This document shows positions 40,962-49,239 of a stretch of 52,220 nucleotides of DNA, piece by piece (positions within the stretch are counted from its first letter, which is position 1; each line of letters starts with the position of its first letter). A program made the translations under genes and the position numbers. The DNA lies in assembly GCA_949290055.1 (NCBI GenBank), contig CASEQJ010000012.1, positions 1 through 52,220 of the forward strand, read 5' to 3'. This stretch comes from an uncultured Olsenella sp. Lineage in GTDB: Bacteria; Actinomycetota; Coriobacteriia; Coriobacteriales; Atopobiaceae. The notes beneath the pieces are model-generated. The model was not told the origin of the DNA, did not search any database, and worked only from the letters and a program-made list of their open reading frames with translations.

Positions 40962-42446
40962 TCACTCGCCGCCGGCGACCTCGGCAAAGCTCCCGCGCAG
41001 CGCCGGATACAGCCCGTGCCACACCCGGTAGCGTCGGTCATAGGCGGACGCGAGGTCGGGGTTGGGCGTCACGCGCTTCCGCTCGGAGACGATCGAGCCG
41101 GCGCACGCCGCCACGGAGTCGAACGCGCCCGCAGCCACCGCGGCCAGCATGGCCCCGCCAAAGCCCGGCCCCTGCTCCGTCGCGGGCAGGACGAGCTCAA
41201 TGCCCAGAACGTCCGCAAGCATTTGCAGCCACGCCGTGCTTCTCGCCCCGCCGCCGCAGACCGTGGAGGACGTCAGGCTCACGCCGAGCGAGCGGGCGAT
41301 CTCCACGGAGTCGCGCACGGCGAAGGCCACGCCCTCCAGCACCGCGCGCGTGAGGTTGGAGCGCGTGGTCGACATGCTCATGCCCACGAAGGCGCCGCGC
41401 GCGGAGACGTCGTTCAGCGGCGTGCGCTCGCCCATGAGGTAGGGCAGGAAGTACGGGAGGCTGCGCTCTGCGGAGCCCACGTCGATCCCCGCCTGCTCGG
41501 CGGCCATGTCGTCCGCGCCCAGCACGTCGTTCACCCACCAGGCGTTGCAGCTCGCCGCAGAGAGGATGCACCCCATGAGGTGCCAGGCGCCGTCGGCGTG
41601 GCAGAAGGAGTGAATGCGGTCCCCCACGCCCGCGGCGAAGTCCGTCGTGGGAATGAAGACCGTGCCCGACGTGCCGAGGCTTATGTTCATGGTCCCGGCG
41701 CCCACGGCGCCGGTGCCCACGGCAGCGGCGGCGTTGTCGCCCGCACCCGCGGCCACGACCACGCCCGCGGGCAGGCCCAGCTCGGCGGCGACCTCGGGCA
41801 GCAGCGTGCCAATAGCCTCGTAGCTCTCGTGAACCTCGGGCATTTGCGCGGCCGCGAGGTCGCAGAGCGCGAGCATGTCCTCGCTCCACGCGCGGCGCGC
41901 GACGTCAAAGAGCAGGGTGCCCGACGCGTCCGAGACGTCGGTGGCGTAGGCGCCCGTGAGCAGGTGGTTCAGGTAGTCCTTCGGCAGCATGACGTGGGCG
42001 ATGCGGGCAAAGAGCTCCGGCTCCTCCTCGCGCATCCACAGCACCTTGGGCGCCGTGAAGCCGGCGTAGGCAATGTTTCCGGTGAGCTCGAGCAGTCGGT
42101 CGGTGCCGACGGTCTCGTTGAGGTAGCGCACCTGCTCGACCGTGCGACCGTCGTTCCAGAGAATGGCGGGGCGAATGACCTCGTCCTTCTCGTCCAGGGC
42201 AACGAGACCGTGCATCTGTCCGCCGCAGCCGATTCCGGCAACCTGGGAGGCGTCGAGGCCGGTGAGCAGCTCCGGCACGCCCTCGCGCACCACGCGCCAC
42301 CAGTCCGTGGGGTCCTGCTGGCTCCAGCCGGGGCGCGGGTACTCCACCCCGTATGCCTTGCTGACCACGCGCGCGATCTCGCCGCTCTCGTCCATGAGCA
42401 GCAGCTTGCAGGCCGACGTTCCCAGATCGACGCCGATGAAGTACAT
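40962..42446 (-). CDS. xylB: Xylulokinase-type FGGY sugar kinase
   Basis: A 494-residue FGGY-family kinase that phosphorylates D-xylulose or a related ketose. FIGVDLGTSACKLLLMDESG is the phosphate-binding N-terminus. GWSQQDPTDWW, IGCGGQMHGLVALDEKDEVI and ILWNDGRTVEQV are xylulokinase-like, including the QMHG segment. The C-terminal signature is VCGGGARSTAWLQMLADVLG. The start ATG at 42446 follows GAGGAGGGG. It is preceded by a CATAAT -10 with a GGCGAGAAGAAC leader. With the isomerase downstream it forms a sugar unit set inside the leucine gene cluster. Confidence 0.92.
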   Translation of the reverse strand: MYFIGVDLGTSACKLLLMDESGEIARVVSKAYGVEYPRPGWSQQDPTDWWRVVREGVPELLTGLDASQVAGIGCGGQMHGLVALDEKDEVIRPAILWNDGRTVEQVRYLNETVGTDRLLELTGNIAYAGFTAPKVLWMREEEPELFARIAHVMLPKDYLNHLLTGAYATDVSDASGTLLFDVARRAWSEDMLALCDLAAAQMPEVHESYEAIGTLLPEVAAELGLPAGVVVAAGAGDNAAAAVGTGAVGAGTMNISLGTSGTVFIPTTDFAAGVGDRIHSFCHADGAWHLMGCILSAASCNAWWVNDVLGADDMAAEQAGIDVGSAERSLPYFLPYLMGERTPLNDVSARGAFVGMSMSTTRSNLTRAVLEGVAFAVRDSVEIARSLGVSLTSSTVCGGGARSTAWLQMLADVLGIELVLPATEQGPGFGGAMLAAVAAGAFDSVAACAGSIVSERKRVTPNPDLASAYDRRYRVWHGLYPALRGSFAEVAGGE

Positions 42447-42465
42447 GACCCCTCCTCACACCGAG

Positions 42466-42486
42466 GTTCTTCTCGCCCCCATTATG
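42466..42486 (-). promoter_or_regulatory. xylB -10 box with GGCGAGAAGAAC leader motif
   Basis: CATAAT (42481-42486 on the minus strand) is followed after 3 bases by GGCGAGAAGAAC (42466-42477). The motif is then followed by CTCGGTGTGAGGAGGGGTC and the ATG. There is no recognisable -35 at 17 bp. Confidence 0.55.
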
Positions 42487-42565
42487 CGCCCTCTCGGTAA
42501 GAGCCGCACGCCGAGCGGACCGCCGTCGCGAGCCACGTGGCCGAGGCGGCACCCGACAAGCAAAA

Positions 42566-42644
42566 GGGAGTCCCCGGCACTTCTCGCCAAGCGAATCACG
42601 AAGTGAGCGAGCGCTGAGCTTGGAGAGAAGTGCCGGGGACTCCC
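42566..42644 (-). terminator. 20-bp perfect hairpin between leuC and xylB
   Basis: A 20-bp perfect inverted repeat (42566-42585 and 42625-42644) with a second inner stem (CCAAGC 42587-42592, GCTTGG 42618-42623) begins 8 bases after the leuC stop. On the minus strand the distal side reads CCCTTTTGC, a short T-run. It should end the leuA-leuC transcript. The loop (GTGAGCGAGCGCTGAGC) resembles that of the palindrome inside pcrA. Confidence 0.8.
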
Positions 42645-42652
42645 GATCGGCC

Positions 42653-43915
42653 TTACAGGTCGCTCGGCAGGGCGATGTGGCCCGCGACGGCCGACGCGGC
42701 CGCGACGGCGGGGCTCGCCAGGTAGACCTCGGAGGTCGGGTCGCCCATGCGGCCGACGAAGTTGCGGTTGGTGGTGGAGACGCACTTCTCGCCCGCCGCG
42801 AGAATGCCCATGTAGCCGCCCAGGCAGGGGCCGCAGGTGGGCGTGGAGACCACGCAGTGCGCGTTCACGAATATGTCCATGAGGCCCTCGTGGACGCACT
42901 CGAGCCAGACGCCCTGGGTCGCGGGAATCACGATGCAGCGGACGCCGTCGGCGACGGTGCGGCCGCAGAGCACCTCGGCCGCGGCGCGCATGTCCTCTAT
43001 GCGGCCGTTGGTGCACGAGCCAATGACGACCTGGTCGATCTTGACGTCGCGGCTCTCGGCGACCGGGCGCGTGTTGCTCGGCAGGTGCGGCCAGGCCACG
43101 GTGGGGACGATCTCGGCTGCGTCAATGTGAATGACCTGCTTGTACTGAGCGTCCGCGTCGGGGTGGTACTCGACGAAGGCACGCTGGGTGCGGCGGCTCA
43201 CGTACTCGCGGCACGTATCGTCCACCTCGAAGAGGCCGGCCTTGCCGCCCGCCTCAATGGCCATGTTGGCAATCGTGAGGCGGCCCTCCACGGAGAGCGC
43301 CTCAATGGTGGAGCCCGCAAACTCCATGGCGCAGTAGAGCGCGCCGTCCACGCCGATCTTGCCGATCACGTAGAGGATCACGTCCTTGGCGCTCGCGCCC
43401 TCGGGGAGCTCGCCGTCCACGACAATGCGAATCGTCTCGGGCACCTTGAACCAGGCGCGACCGGTGGCCATGCCCACGCCGGCGTCGGTGGAGCCCACGC
43501 CGGTGGAGAAGGCGCCAATGCCGCCGTAGGTGCAGGTGTGGGAGTCTGCGCCAATCATGAGGTCGCCGGGGACCACCACGCCGCGCTCGGGGAGAAGGGC
43601 GTGCTCAATGCCCATGCAGCCCTGCTCGTAGTAGTGCGTGATCTGGTACTCGTGGGCAAAGTCGCGCGTGACCTTGGTCTGCTCGGCGCTCTTTATGTCC
43701 TTGTTGGGGGCATAGTGGTCCGGCACGAGGCAGATCTTGTCCTTGTCAAAGACGCCGGCACCGATCTCGCGCACGGTCTTGATCGCGATGGGGGCCGTGA
43801 TGTCGTTGGCGAGCACGAGGTCGAGGTCGCACTCGACGAGCTGGCCGGGGACGACCTCCTCGAGACCCGCGTGGGCAGCGAGGATCTTCTCGGCCATGGT
43901 CATGGGACGAGCCAT
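42653..43915 (-). CDS. leuC: 3-isopropylmalate dehydratase large subunit
   Basis: A 420-residue aconitase-type subunit that holds the [4Fe-4S] cluster. GADSHTCTYGGIGAFSTGVG, VIGSCTNGRIEDMR and STPTCGPCLGGYMG contain the cluster cysteines. Together with LeuD it isomerises 2- to 3-isopropylmalate. It is the short archaeal/bacterial type of LeuC, matching the short LeuD here. The ATG directly abuts the leuA stop, and AAGGAGGG lies 7 bases upstream, within the end of leuA. Confidence 0.96.
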   Translation of the reverse strand: MARPMTMAEKILAAHAGLEEVVPGQLVECDLDLVLANDITAPIAIKTVREIGAGVFDKDKICLVPDHYAPNKDIKSAEQTKVTRDFAHEYQITHYYEQGCMGIEHALLPERGVVVPGDLMIGADSHTCTYGGIGAFSTGVGSTDAGVGMATGRAWFKVPETIRIVVDGELPEGASAKDVILYVIGKIGVDGALYCAMEFAGSTIEALSVEGRLTIANMAIEAGGKAGLFEVDDTCREYVSRRTQRAFVEYHPDADAQYKQVIHIDAAEIVPTVAWPHLPSNTRPVAESRDVKIDQVVIGSCTNGRIEDMRAAAEVLCGRTVADGVRCIVIPATQGVWLECVHEGLMDIFVNAHCVVSTPTCGPCLGGYMGILAAGEKCVSTTNRNFVGRMGDPTSEVYLASPAVAAASAVAGHIALPSDL

Positions 43916-45451
43916 TTACTTACCCTCCTTGGAGCGCGCGGTCTGGATCATGCGGTTGATGGCGTTCACGTAGGCCTTGGCGCTGGAGACGATTATGTCG
44001 TTGTCGGCGCCGCGGCCGGTGTAGATCTTGCCGTCTTCGGCCTGAATGCGCGCAGTGACCTCGCCGATGGCGTCAATGCCGCGGGTAATGGCCTTGACGG
44101 AGAACTCCGCGAGGTCGCCGTGGACCGCCACGACCTTGTCAATGGCCTTGTACGCCGCGTCGACGGGACCGGAGCCGGTGGCGGCGACCACGTGGCGCAC
44201 GCCCAGCTCGTCGCAGATCGTGGCCGTGGCCGTGGGAATCAGCGGGTCGCCGCAGGAGACCTGCAGCGCCTCGAGCGTGTAGACGGCCGCGACGTCGCGC
44301 TGGCGCTCCTGGACCATGGACTCGAGGTCCTCGTCGTAGACCTCCTTCTTCTGGTCCGCGATCTCCAGGAAGCGCTGATAGACCTCGTCGAACTCGGCGT
44401 CCTCGAAGGTGTAGCCCAGCTCGGCCAGGCGGTGGCGCAGCGCGGCGTGGCCGGAGCGGGCAGAGAGAATGATCTCGGAGCCGGCCGCGCCCACGTCGGC
44501 GGGGTCAATGATCTCGTAGGTGTCGCGGGCCTTGAGGACGCCGTCCTGGTGGATTCCGGAGGAGTGCGCGAAGGCGTTGGCACCCACGATCGCCTTGTTG
44601 GCCTGGACGTTCATGCCGGTGATGCGGCTGACGAGGTGGCTTGCGCGGGTGAGCTCGGTGGTCACGATGTCGGTGTGGGCGTCCAGCTCCTCGCCGTGCA
44701 TCCTGATTGCCATGACGACCTCCTCGAGCGCGGTGTTGCCGGCGCGCTCGCCCAGGCCGTTGATCGTGCACTCGATCTGGCGGGCGCCATTCTTGACGCC
44801 CTGGAGGGCGAGCGCCGTGGCCATGCCGAGGTCGTTGTGGGTGTGGACGGAAATGATCACGTCCTCAATGCCGATCACGTTGTCCGCGAGGCCCTTGATC
44901 CGCTTGCCAAAGTCCTCGGGCAGCTGGTAGCCCGTGGTGTCGGGAATGTTCACGACGGTGGCGCCGGCCTTGACGACGGCCTGGATCACGCGCTCGAGGA
45001 AGGCCTGGTCGGCGCGACCCGCGTCCTCGGCGTAGAACTCGACGTCCTCGACGTAGCGCTTGGCGTACTCGACGCAGTGAATCGCGCGCTCGACGCACTC
45101 GTCCTCGGTAATGCGCAGCTTGTCGCGCAGGTGGGAGGGCGAGACGCCGAGGCCGGTGTGAATGCGCGGGCGCTTGGCGCACTTGAGCGCCTCGGCCGCG
45201 CGGTCGATGTCCTTCTCGACCGCACGCGTCAGGCCGCAGACCACGCAGTCGTCGCCAGCCAGCCGACCGATCTCCTGCACCGAGCGGAAGTCACCGGGAG
45301 AGGAAATGGGGAAGCCCGCCTCGATCACGTCGACGCCCATGCGAATGAGCTGCTGGGCAATGACAAGCTTCTCCTCGGTGTTCATGGAGGCGCCGGGGCT
45401 CTGCTCGCCGTCGCGCAGGGTGGTGTCAAAGATGTGAATCTTCCTGGTCAT
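43916..45451 (-). CDS. leuA: 2-isopropylmalate synthase
   Basis: A 511-residue enzyme that condenses 2-oxoisovalerate with acetyl-CoA, the first step of leucine synthesis. The TIM-barrel domain begins [20 protein letters not shown] and includes [30 protein letters not shown] and the metal-binding [13 protein letters not shown]. The regulatory LeuA dimer domain with leucine binding follows at about residues 385-500 ([21 protein letters not shown] region). It is the first structural gene after a leucine-rich leader peptide and attenuator. Confidence 0.97.
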   Translation of the reverse strand: MTRKIHIFDTTLRDGEQSPGASMNTEEKLVIAQQLIRMGVDVIEAGFPISSPGDFRSVQEIGRLAGDDCVVCGLTRAVEKDIDRAAEALKCAKRPRIHTGLGVSPSHLRDKLRITEDECVERAIHCVEYAKRYVEDVEFYAEDAGRADQAFLERVIQAVVKAGATVVNIPDTTGYQLPEDFGKRIKGLADNVIGIEDVIISVHTHNDLGMATALALQGVKNGARQIECTINGLGERAGNTALEEVVMAIRMHGEELDAHTDIVTTELTRASHLVSRITGMNVQANKAIVGANAFAHSSGIHQDGVLKARDTYEIIDPADVGAAGSEIILSARSGHAALRHRLAELGYTFEDAEFDEVYQRFLEIADQKKEVYDEDLESMVQERQRDVAAVYTLEALQVSCGDPLIPTATATICDELGVRHVVAATGSGPVDAAYKAIDKVVAVHGDLAEFSVKAITRGIDAIGEVTARIQAEDGKIYTGRGADNDIIVSSAKAYVNAINRMIQTARSKEGK

Positions 45452-45494
45452 GTGGGTGCCTTTCTCGTCGGCCTTGGCGGGAGTCTGTGCTCAG

Positions 45495-45524
45495 AAAAAA
45501 CGCCTCGCCCGCAAAGGACAAGGC
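45495..45524 (-). terminator. leuA attenuator terminator
   Basis: On the minus strand GCCTTGTC (45517-45524) pairs with GGCGAGGC (45502-45509) around a 7-base loop, with two G-T pairs, followed by G and six T residues (45495-45500). It lies 28 bases after the leader peptide stop and 43 bases before leuA. Upstream GC-rich blocks (GGCGCGCGC, twice, near 45529-45563) can pair to form an alternative structure. Confidence 0.8.
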
Positions 45525-45551
45525 TCATGCGCGCGCCAGGTGAGCGGAGCC

Positions 45552-45644
45552 CTAGCGCGCGCCGGGTAGCGAGAGCACGTTGAGGGCGAGAAGGGCGAGG
45601 GCGCGTCGAGAAAAGCGAACGTCAGCTGCGGCGCGGCGATCCAT
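45552..45644 (-). CDS. leuL: leu leader peptide, 30 aa
   Basis: A 31-codon frame with ATG at 45644 and TAG at 45552. GAGGGGG lies 7 bases before the ATG. The C-terminal half contains six leucines in twelve residues (ALALLALNVLSL), close to the stop, followed by PGAR. A terminator with a T6 run follows. This is the layout of a leucine attenuator: when charged leucyl-tRNA is scarce the ribosome stalls on the Leu codons and leuA is transcribed. The peptide itself is not expected to have another function. Confidence 0.8.
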   Translation of the reverse strand: MDRRAAADVRFSRRALALLALNVLSLPGAR

Positions 45645-45723
45645 GGCCTACCCCCTCGTGGTCAAGCGCCCCCGTCGGGCGCGGTAAGGGGCAGTTTCCC
45701 ACAGTCGGGGGCGCCCGCGCAAA

Positions 45724-45988
45724 ATGGTTTTGGAGCCGAAACAATAGACGCGGGGCGCGCGACCCCCTGCTGCGAACAGCAAGGTTTTGGGGAATCGTCG
45801 ATCGCGTGTCGTCGAGCAGCTGTTTTTCTCGATAGTTTCCTTGGTTTTGGGAAACAACTTTTATGCTTGTGCGATTCGACGGGGCTCAAAACGGTCGTGT
45901 TTCCACCCTCCGTGCGGTTTTGAATAAGGTATTGAAGTTTTTCTCGCCAGAGTCGGCCTCGCGCATCAAACTTTCGCCCCAAAACCGC
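45724..45988. repeat. GGTTTTGGG-type inverted element, copy B
   Basis: The gap between leuL and the HAD gene (45645-46138) holds no further gene. Direct copies of GGTTTTGG start at 45726, 45783, 45843 and, shorter, 45916. The longest left block is TTGGTTTTGGGAAACAACTT (with TTATGC after it, 45841-45866). It faces an inverted block, GCATCAAACTTTCGCCCC then AAAACC, at 45963-45986. The same pair with similar sequence occurs at 21587-21734. Confidence 0.7.
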
Positions 45989-46080
45989 AGAAAGAGGCCA
46001 GGGAAGCGTCTGCGCCGGAGCACGGGTGGCCTCGGGTCCCGCAGAGAGAGGCCAGGGAAGCGTCTGCGCCGGAGCACGGG
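45987..46080. repeat. Two 40-bp direct repeats, 54-bp period
   Basis: The block GCAGAAAGAGGCCAGGGAAG and the 20 bases after it (to GGAGCACGGG) occupy 45987-46026. They are repeated at 46041-46080 with one difference. They lie directly upstream of the -10 of the HAD gene at 46139 and may affect its promoter. Confidence 0.9.
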
Positions 46081-46102
46081 AACGCGGGCGCGCCCCGAGC
46101 CC

Positions 46103-46123
46103 TACAATAGGGCCGAGAAGAAC
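46103..46123 (+). promoter_or_regulatory. HAD gene -10 box with GCCGAGAAGAAC leader motif
   Basis: TACAAT (46103-46108) is followed after 3 bases by GCCGAGAAGAAC (46112-46123), then GAGCAAAGGAGCGCC and the GTG start. It is a variant of the GGCGAGAAGAAC leader motif. Confidence 0.55.
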
Positions 46124-46138
46124 GAGCAAAGGAGCGCC

Positions 46139-46966
46139 GTGTACCGCATTATCGCCTGTGACCTTGACGAAACGCTACTCGACGACGAGGGCAACGTCCC
46201 GACCCATGTCCGCGACGCCGTGGCGGCCGCCCGCGAGCGCGGGACGCGCTTCGTGCTCGCCACGGGGCGCCCGTTCGTCTCCGCCCACCGCACGCTCGAG
46301 CAGCTCGACCTTCTCGGCCGTGCGGGCGAGTACGTCATTTCCTTCAACGGCGGCGTCATAACCGAGAACTCGGACGAGCGCCCGCTCACGACCTGCTCGC
46401 TCGACCCCGCGACCGCCGAGACGCTCTACGAGCGCGGCGTCGAGTGGGGCCTGTGCATGCACGTCTACACGCTCGACGAGGTCCACGTCTACAACTACCT
46501 CCCCGAGGAGCGCGCCTACATAGAGGGCCGCATGAGCATATACGAGACCTTCGAGACCACGCTCGACTTTCTTCGCGAGAAGGGCGAGCGCGTCGTCAAG
46601 CTCCTCTACATGAGCCTCGACGCCGAGCGCCTGCGCGCCGCCGAGCGCGAGCTCGCCGCCGAGGGCGTCACGGAGGGCCTCGACGTCTGCTACTCGTCCA
46701 ACCGCTACCTCGAGTTCAACGCGCCGGGCGTGAACAAGGGGGTCGGCCTGCTCGAGCTCGCGCGGCGCCTCGGCGTGCCCCGCGAGCAGACCATGGCGAT
46801 CGGCGACAACTCCAACGACATGGCCATGATCTCTGCCGCCGGGCTCGGCGTCGCCGTGGCCAACGCCACGAGCGAGACCAAGGCCGTGGCGGACTACGTC
46901 TGTCGCCGGACCAACAACGAGGGAGCCGTCGCAGAGGCGATCGAGCGCTTCGTCCTGGGCGCGTAG
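46139..46966 (+). CDS. Cof-type HAD-IIB phosphatase
   Basis: A 275-residue HAD phosphatase. Motif I is ACDLDETLLDDEG, motif II is FVLATGRPFVSAH, the C2 cap follows, motif III Lys lies before GVGLLELARRLG, and motif IV is AIGDNSNDMAMISAAG. Members dephosphorylate sugar phosphates, FMN or pyridoxal phosphate; the substrate is unknown. The GTG at 46139 is preceded by AAAGGAG; the open frame upstream crosses repeats and is not coding. It is a single-gene unit divergent from the leu operon. Confidence 0.9.
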   Translation: MYRIIACDLDETLLDDEGNVPTHVRDAVAAARERGTRFVLATGRPFVSAHRTLEQLDLLGRAGEYVISFNGGVITENSDERPLTTCSLDPATAETLYERGVEWGLCMHVYTLDEVHVYNYLPEERAYIEGRMSIYETFETTLDFLREKGERVVKLLYMSLDAERLRAAERELAAEGVTEGLDVCYSSNRYLEFNAPGVNKGVGLLELARRLGVPREQTMAIGDNSNDMAMISAAGLGVAVANATSETKAVADYVCRRTNNEGAVAEAIERFVLGA

Positions 46967-46979
46967 ACGCCCTCCCGTC

Positions 46980-47125
46980 ACCTCACGCGTATTACAACAT
47001 ATAAATTAGTGCATTCTCAAATATATGGGGCCCCGTACATGGTTCAATGTAATGAGACGGAACTTGTATCTCATACACTCTCGTTGAATCCGCATAACCT
47101 CTCGCATGGGGACGAGGTGACACGC
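46980..47125 (+). promoter_or_regulatory. A/T-rich promoter region of the radical SAM peptide cassette
   Basis: This 146-base stretch is much richer in A/T than its surroundings. It holds TACAT-N6-ATGTA (47036-47051) and ATGAGA-N12-TCTCAT (about 47052-47075), both inverted repeats. Several -10-like hexamers (TACACT near 47076, CATAAC near 47094) are present, but I cannot choose one. It fits a regulated promoter, possibly for the XRE protein at the end of the cassette. Confidence 0.4.
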
Positions 47126-48361
47126 ATGAGGCTCTCCCCCGACACCACGCTCTTCTCCCTGGGCGACGTTCCCCTGGTGGGCAACCTCGCCACGGGAGGC
47201 GTCATAGGGCTCACCCGCGAGGGCGCCGCCCTCTGCCATGAGCTCGCCGAGCGCGACGTCGCCGCGAGCGAGGTCCCCGAGGGCTGCGCCGAGCTCGTGC
47301 GCCACCTCGAACGGGGCGGCTACCTCGAGGGCGCGCCGCTCCCGCGGCCGCGCCTCCGCTCGGCGTACCTGCACGTCACGCAGAGGTGCAACCTCACCTG
47401 CCGCCTCTGCTACTCCGAGGGCGACGACAGGAACCGCCTGGAGGACCCCACGCTCGACGAGCTCGCGCGCGCCATAGGCCTCCTGGCCGACCTCGGCTGC
47501 GCCCGCCTCACCGTCTCCGGCGGGGAGCCGTTCCTGCGCCCCGACCTCGCCGACGTCGCCCGGCGCGCACGGGCCGCGGGAATCGACGAGGTCGTCGTCC
47601 TCACCAACGGGCTTCTTTTGGACGAGAAGAACGTGGCGCCGCTCGCCGGCCTCGTCTCCTGCATAGCGGTCGCCTTCGACGGAACGAGCCCGGACGCCCC
47701 CGCCCACCTGCGCCCCTCGCAGAACTTCGAGCGTCTCGTCGCGGCGGTTGGGACCGTTCGCGCCGCGGGGATCGAGGCGCGAATCCTGCCGACCCTGCAC
47801 GCCGCGAACCTCGCCGACATGCCGCGCTATGAGCGGCTCGCCGAGGAGCTCGGGGCGAGCCTCGGATACAGCCTGCTCACCGCCCCCGCCCGCTCGATCG
47901 CCGGCCTCGCGCTTGACGAGGGTCAGCTCCACGAGCTCGGCGAGCGCTCGGCAACCTCCCGCCTTCCGGGCGAGGACCCCGCGGGAGCCGGCGCGCCCGC
48001 GCTCGCGGTCCGACGCTCCTGCGGGGCGGGCACGCGCTGCGTGAGCGTCGACGCGGACGGGACGGTCTACCCCTGCCACATGCTGCACGACCGCCGGCTT
48101 GCCATGGGCAACGCCTTCACGGACTCCCCCGCCTCCGTCATGGGCTCGAGCGTCGCCGCCGCCATGCGCACCCTGGACGTCGCCACGTTCGAGCACTGCT
48201 CGTCCTGCGACGTCCGTCACCTCTGCGGGGGCGGCTGCCGCGCCCGCGCGCTCATGGCCACGGGGGACCTCCGCGGGCGGGACCCGTACTGCGAGCTCTC
48301 GCGCGCGTACTACGGGGCCGTCGGGAGAGGGATCGGCGCGCGATTTGGGGAAAGGGGGTGA
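47126..48361 (+). CDS. Radical SAM/SPASM peptide maturase with PqqD-like N-terminal domain
   Basis: A 411-residue enzyme. Residues 1-70 (LFSLGDVPLVGNLATGGVIG to LVRHLERGGYL) look like a PqqD-type RiPP recognition element. The radical SAM core begins YLHVTQRCNLTCRLC (Cys88, Cys92, Cys95) and has the SAM-binding TVSGGEPFLRPD. The C-terminal SPASM domain binds extra Fe-S clusters: CGAGTRCVSVDADGTVYPC, CSSCDVRHLCGGGC and a final DPYC. The start at 47126 follows GAGGTG by 6 bases; the frame is open to 47009 but without a ribosome site. A 22-codon gene follows 5 bases after its stop. It probably modifies that peptide. Confidence 0.88.
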   Translation: MRLSPDTTLFSLGDVPLVGNLATGGVIGLTREGAALCHELAERDVAASEVPEGCAELVRHLERGGYLEGAPLPRPRLRSAYLHVTQRCNLTCRLCYSEGDDRNRLEDPTLDELARAIGLLADLGCARLTVSGGEPFLRPDLADVARRARAAGIDEVVVLTNGLLLDEKNVAPLAGLVSCIAVAFDGTSPDAPAHLRPSQNFERLVAAVGTVRAAGIEARILPTLHAANLADMPRYERLAEELGASLGYSLLTAPARSIAGLALDEGQLHELGERSATSRLPGEDPAGAGAPALAVRRSCGAGTRCVSVDADGTVYPCHMLHDRRLAMGNAFTDSPASVMGSSVAAAMRTLDVATFEHCSSCDVRHLCGGGCRARALMATGDLRGRDPYCELSRAYYGAVGRGIGARFGERG

Positions 48362-48366
48362 GCGAC

Positions 48367-48435
48367 ATGCTGTTTGAGTCTGAGCTCAGCGTTGACACGT
48401 GCATTGCAATCGGACCGATCAGGATTGGCTACTAG
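48367..48435 (+). CDS. Candidate RiPP precursor peptide, 22 aa
   Basis: A 23-codon frame lies 5 bases after the maturase stop, with AAAGGGGG 8 bases before the ATG. The peptide starts MLFESELSV and ends CIAIGPIRIGY. It has an acidic leader-like first half and a core with one Cys, one Pro, one Arg, three Gly-flanked hydrophobic positions and a terminal Gly-Tyr. Its size, position directly behind a radical SAM/SPASM enzyme with a recognition domain, strong translation signal and coupling all suggest a substrate of that enzyme. It resembles PqqA and MftA in scale, with a C-terminal Tyr as in MftA, but is not either. No expression data can be inferred. Confidence 0.72.
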   Translation: MLFESELSVDTCIAIGPIRIGY

Positions 48436-48453
48436 GAGTCTCGAGGAGGACCC

Positions 48454-48948
48454 ATGCCCGAGAACGTTCTTGAGTCGTCATATGTGCGCGCCAGGCGGGC
48501 GTCGAGGGTCGGCGCCGCGTGCATGTACGCCCTCGCGGTCGTGCTGCTGGCTATTCTCGTCTTGACCTGTCTGGGCACGCGGCCCGCCACCGCGCCGGTG
48601 GCCCTTCTCGTGGGCCTGCTGGTCAGAAACGTCGCGGCGATCGCGGCGACCGTCCTTCTCGCCGAGTTTCTCCGCAAGTTCGGCAGCGAGGGGTCGCCGT
48701 TCGGAAGCGGGCAGTCGCTCCGTCTGGCGCTCGCCGGCGCGCTCCTTCTGGTTCACACCCTCTCTGACGCCCTGTTCGCACCCACGACCTACGCGGTCAG
48801 TCTCGTGGACGCACCCATTCCCGTCAGCGTCGGCTCCTGGAGCGGCATAGACCCCATGACGATCAGCCTCGCCGTGTTTTTCGTCTGCCTCGGCATGGTG
48901 GTTCGGTATGGGAGGGCGCTCAAGGAGGACTCGGACTCGATTGTTTAG
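48454..48948 (+). CDS. DUF2975 family membrane protein
   Basis: A 164-residue protein with four transmembrane helices (about residues 20-42, 48-70, 88-107 and 133-152). Proteins of the DUF2975 family are usually encoded next to a small YozG-type XRE regulator, exactly as here (the next gene). GAGGAGG lies just before the ATG, 18 bases after the peptide stop. In this cassette it could provide immunity, export or sensing of the modified peptide; this is inference from position. Confidence 0.8.
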   Translation: MPENVLESSYVRARRASRVGAACMYALAVVLLAILVLTCLGTRPATAPVALLVGLLVRNVAAIAATVLLAEFLRKFGSEGSPFGSGQSLRLALAGALLLVHTLSDALFAPTTYAVSLVDAPIPVSVGSWSGIDPMTISLAVFFVCLGMVVRYGRALKEDSDSIV

Positions 48949-48987
48949 TATGCTGTGACAGAAGAACCGTCGACGAGAGGTGACATC

Positions 48988-49236
48988 GTGCCCATAGTCA
49001 TACGTCTTGACCGAGTCATGGCCGAAAGAAAGATTTCCTCAACGGAGCTCGCCAAACGCGTGGGCACCTCAACGGTCAATCTCTCCAATATCAAGAACGG
49101 GCACATTCGCGGCATGCGCTTCTCCACGCTCGAGGCGTTCTGCCAGGTTCTCCGGTGCAAGCCGGGGGACATTATCGACTACGTGACCCCCGAGGAGCTT
49201 GCCGAGGAGCAGGCCCTCGGGGAGCGTCGCGAGTAG
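48988..49236 (+). CDS. XRE-family regulator, YozG-like
   Basis: An 82-residue helix-turn-helix protein: IRLDRVMAERKISSTELAKR and VGTSTVNLSNIKNGHIRGMRF, then STLEAFCQVLRCKPGDIIDY, the YozG/Cro-type pattern. A GTG at 48988 preceded by GAGAGG is preferred. It lies 39 bases after the DUF2975 gene and ends 3 bases before the stop of convergent nudC. It probably controls the cassette promoter. Confidence 0.88.
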   Translation: MPIVIRLDRVMAERKISSTELAKRVGTSTVNLSNIKNGHIRGMRFSTLEAFCQVLRCKPGDIIDYVTPEELAEEQALGERRE

Positions 49237-49239
49237 CCC

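Noticed and set aside
45662..46129. 155-codon minus-strand frame in the gap before the HAD gene
   Set aside because: It is built from two direct repeats and the GGTTTTGGG blocks, has no ribosome site and resembles no protein.
47009..47125. Earlier start for the radical SAM protein (Met at 47009 or 47039)
   Set aside because: No ribosome binding site precedes them and the region looks like an A/T-rich promoter; 47126 has GAGGTG at 6 bases.
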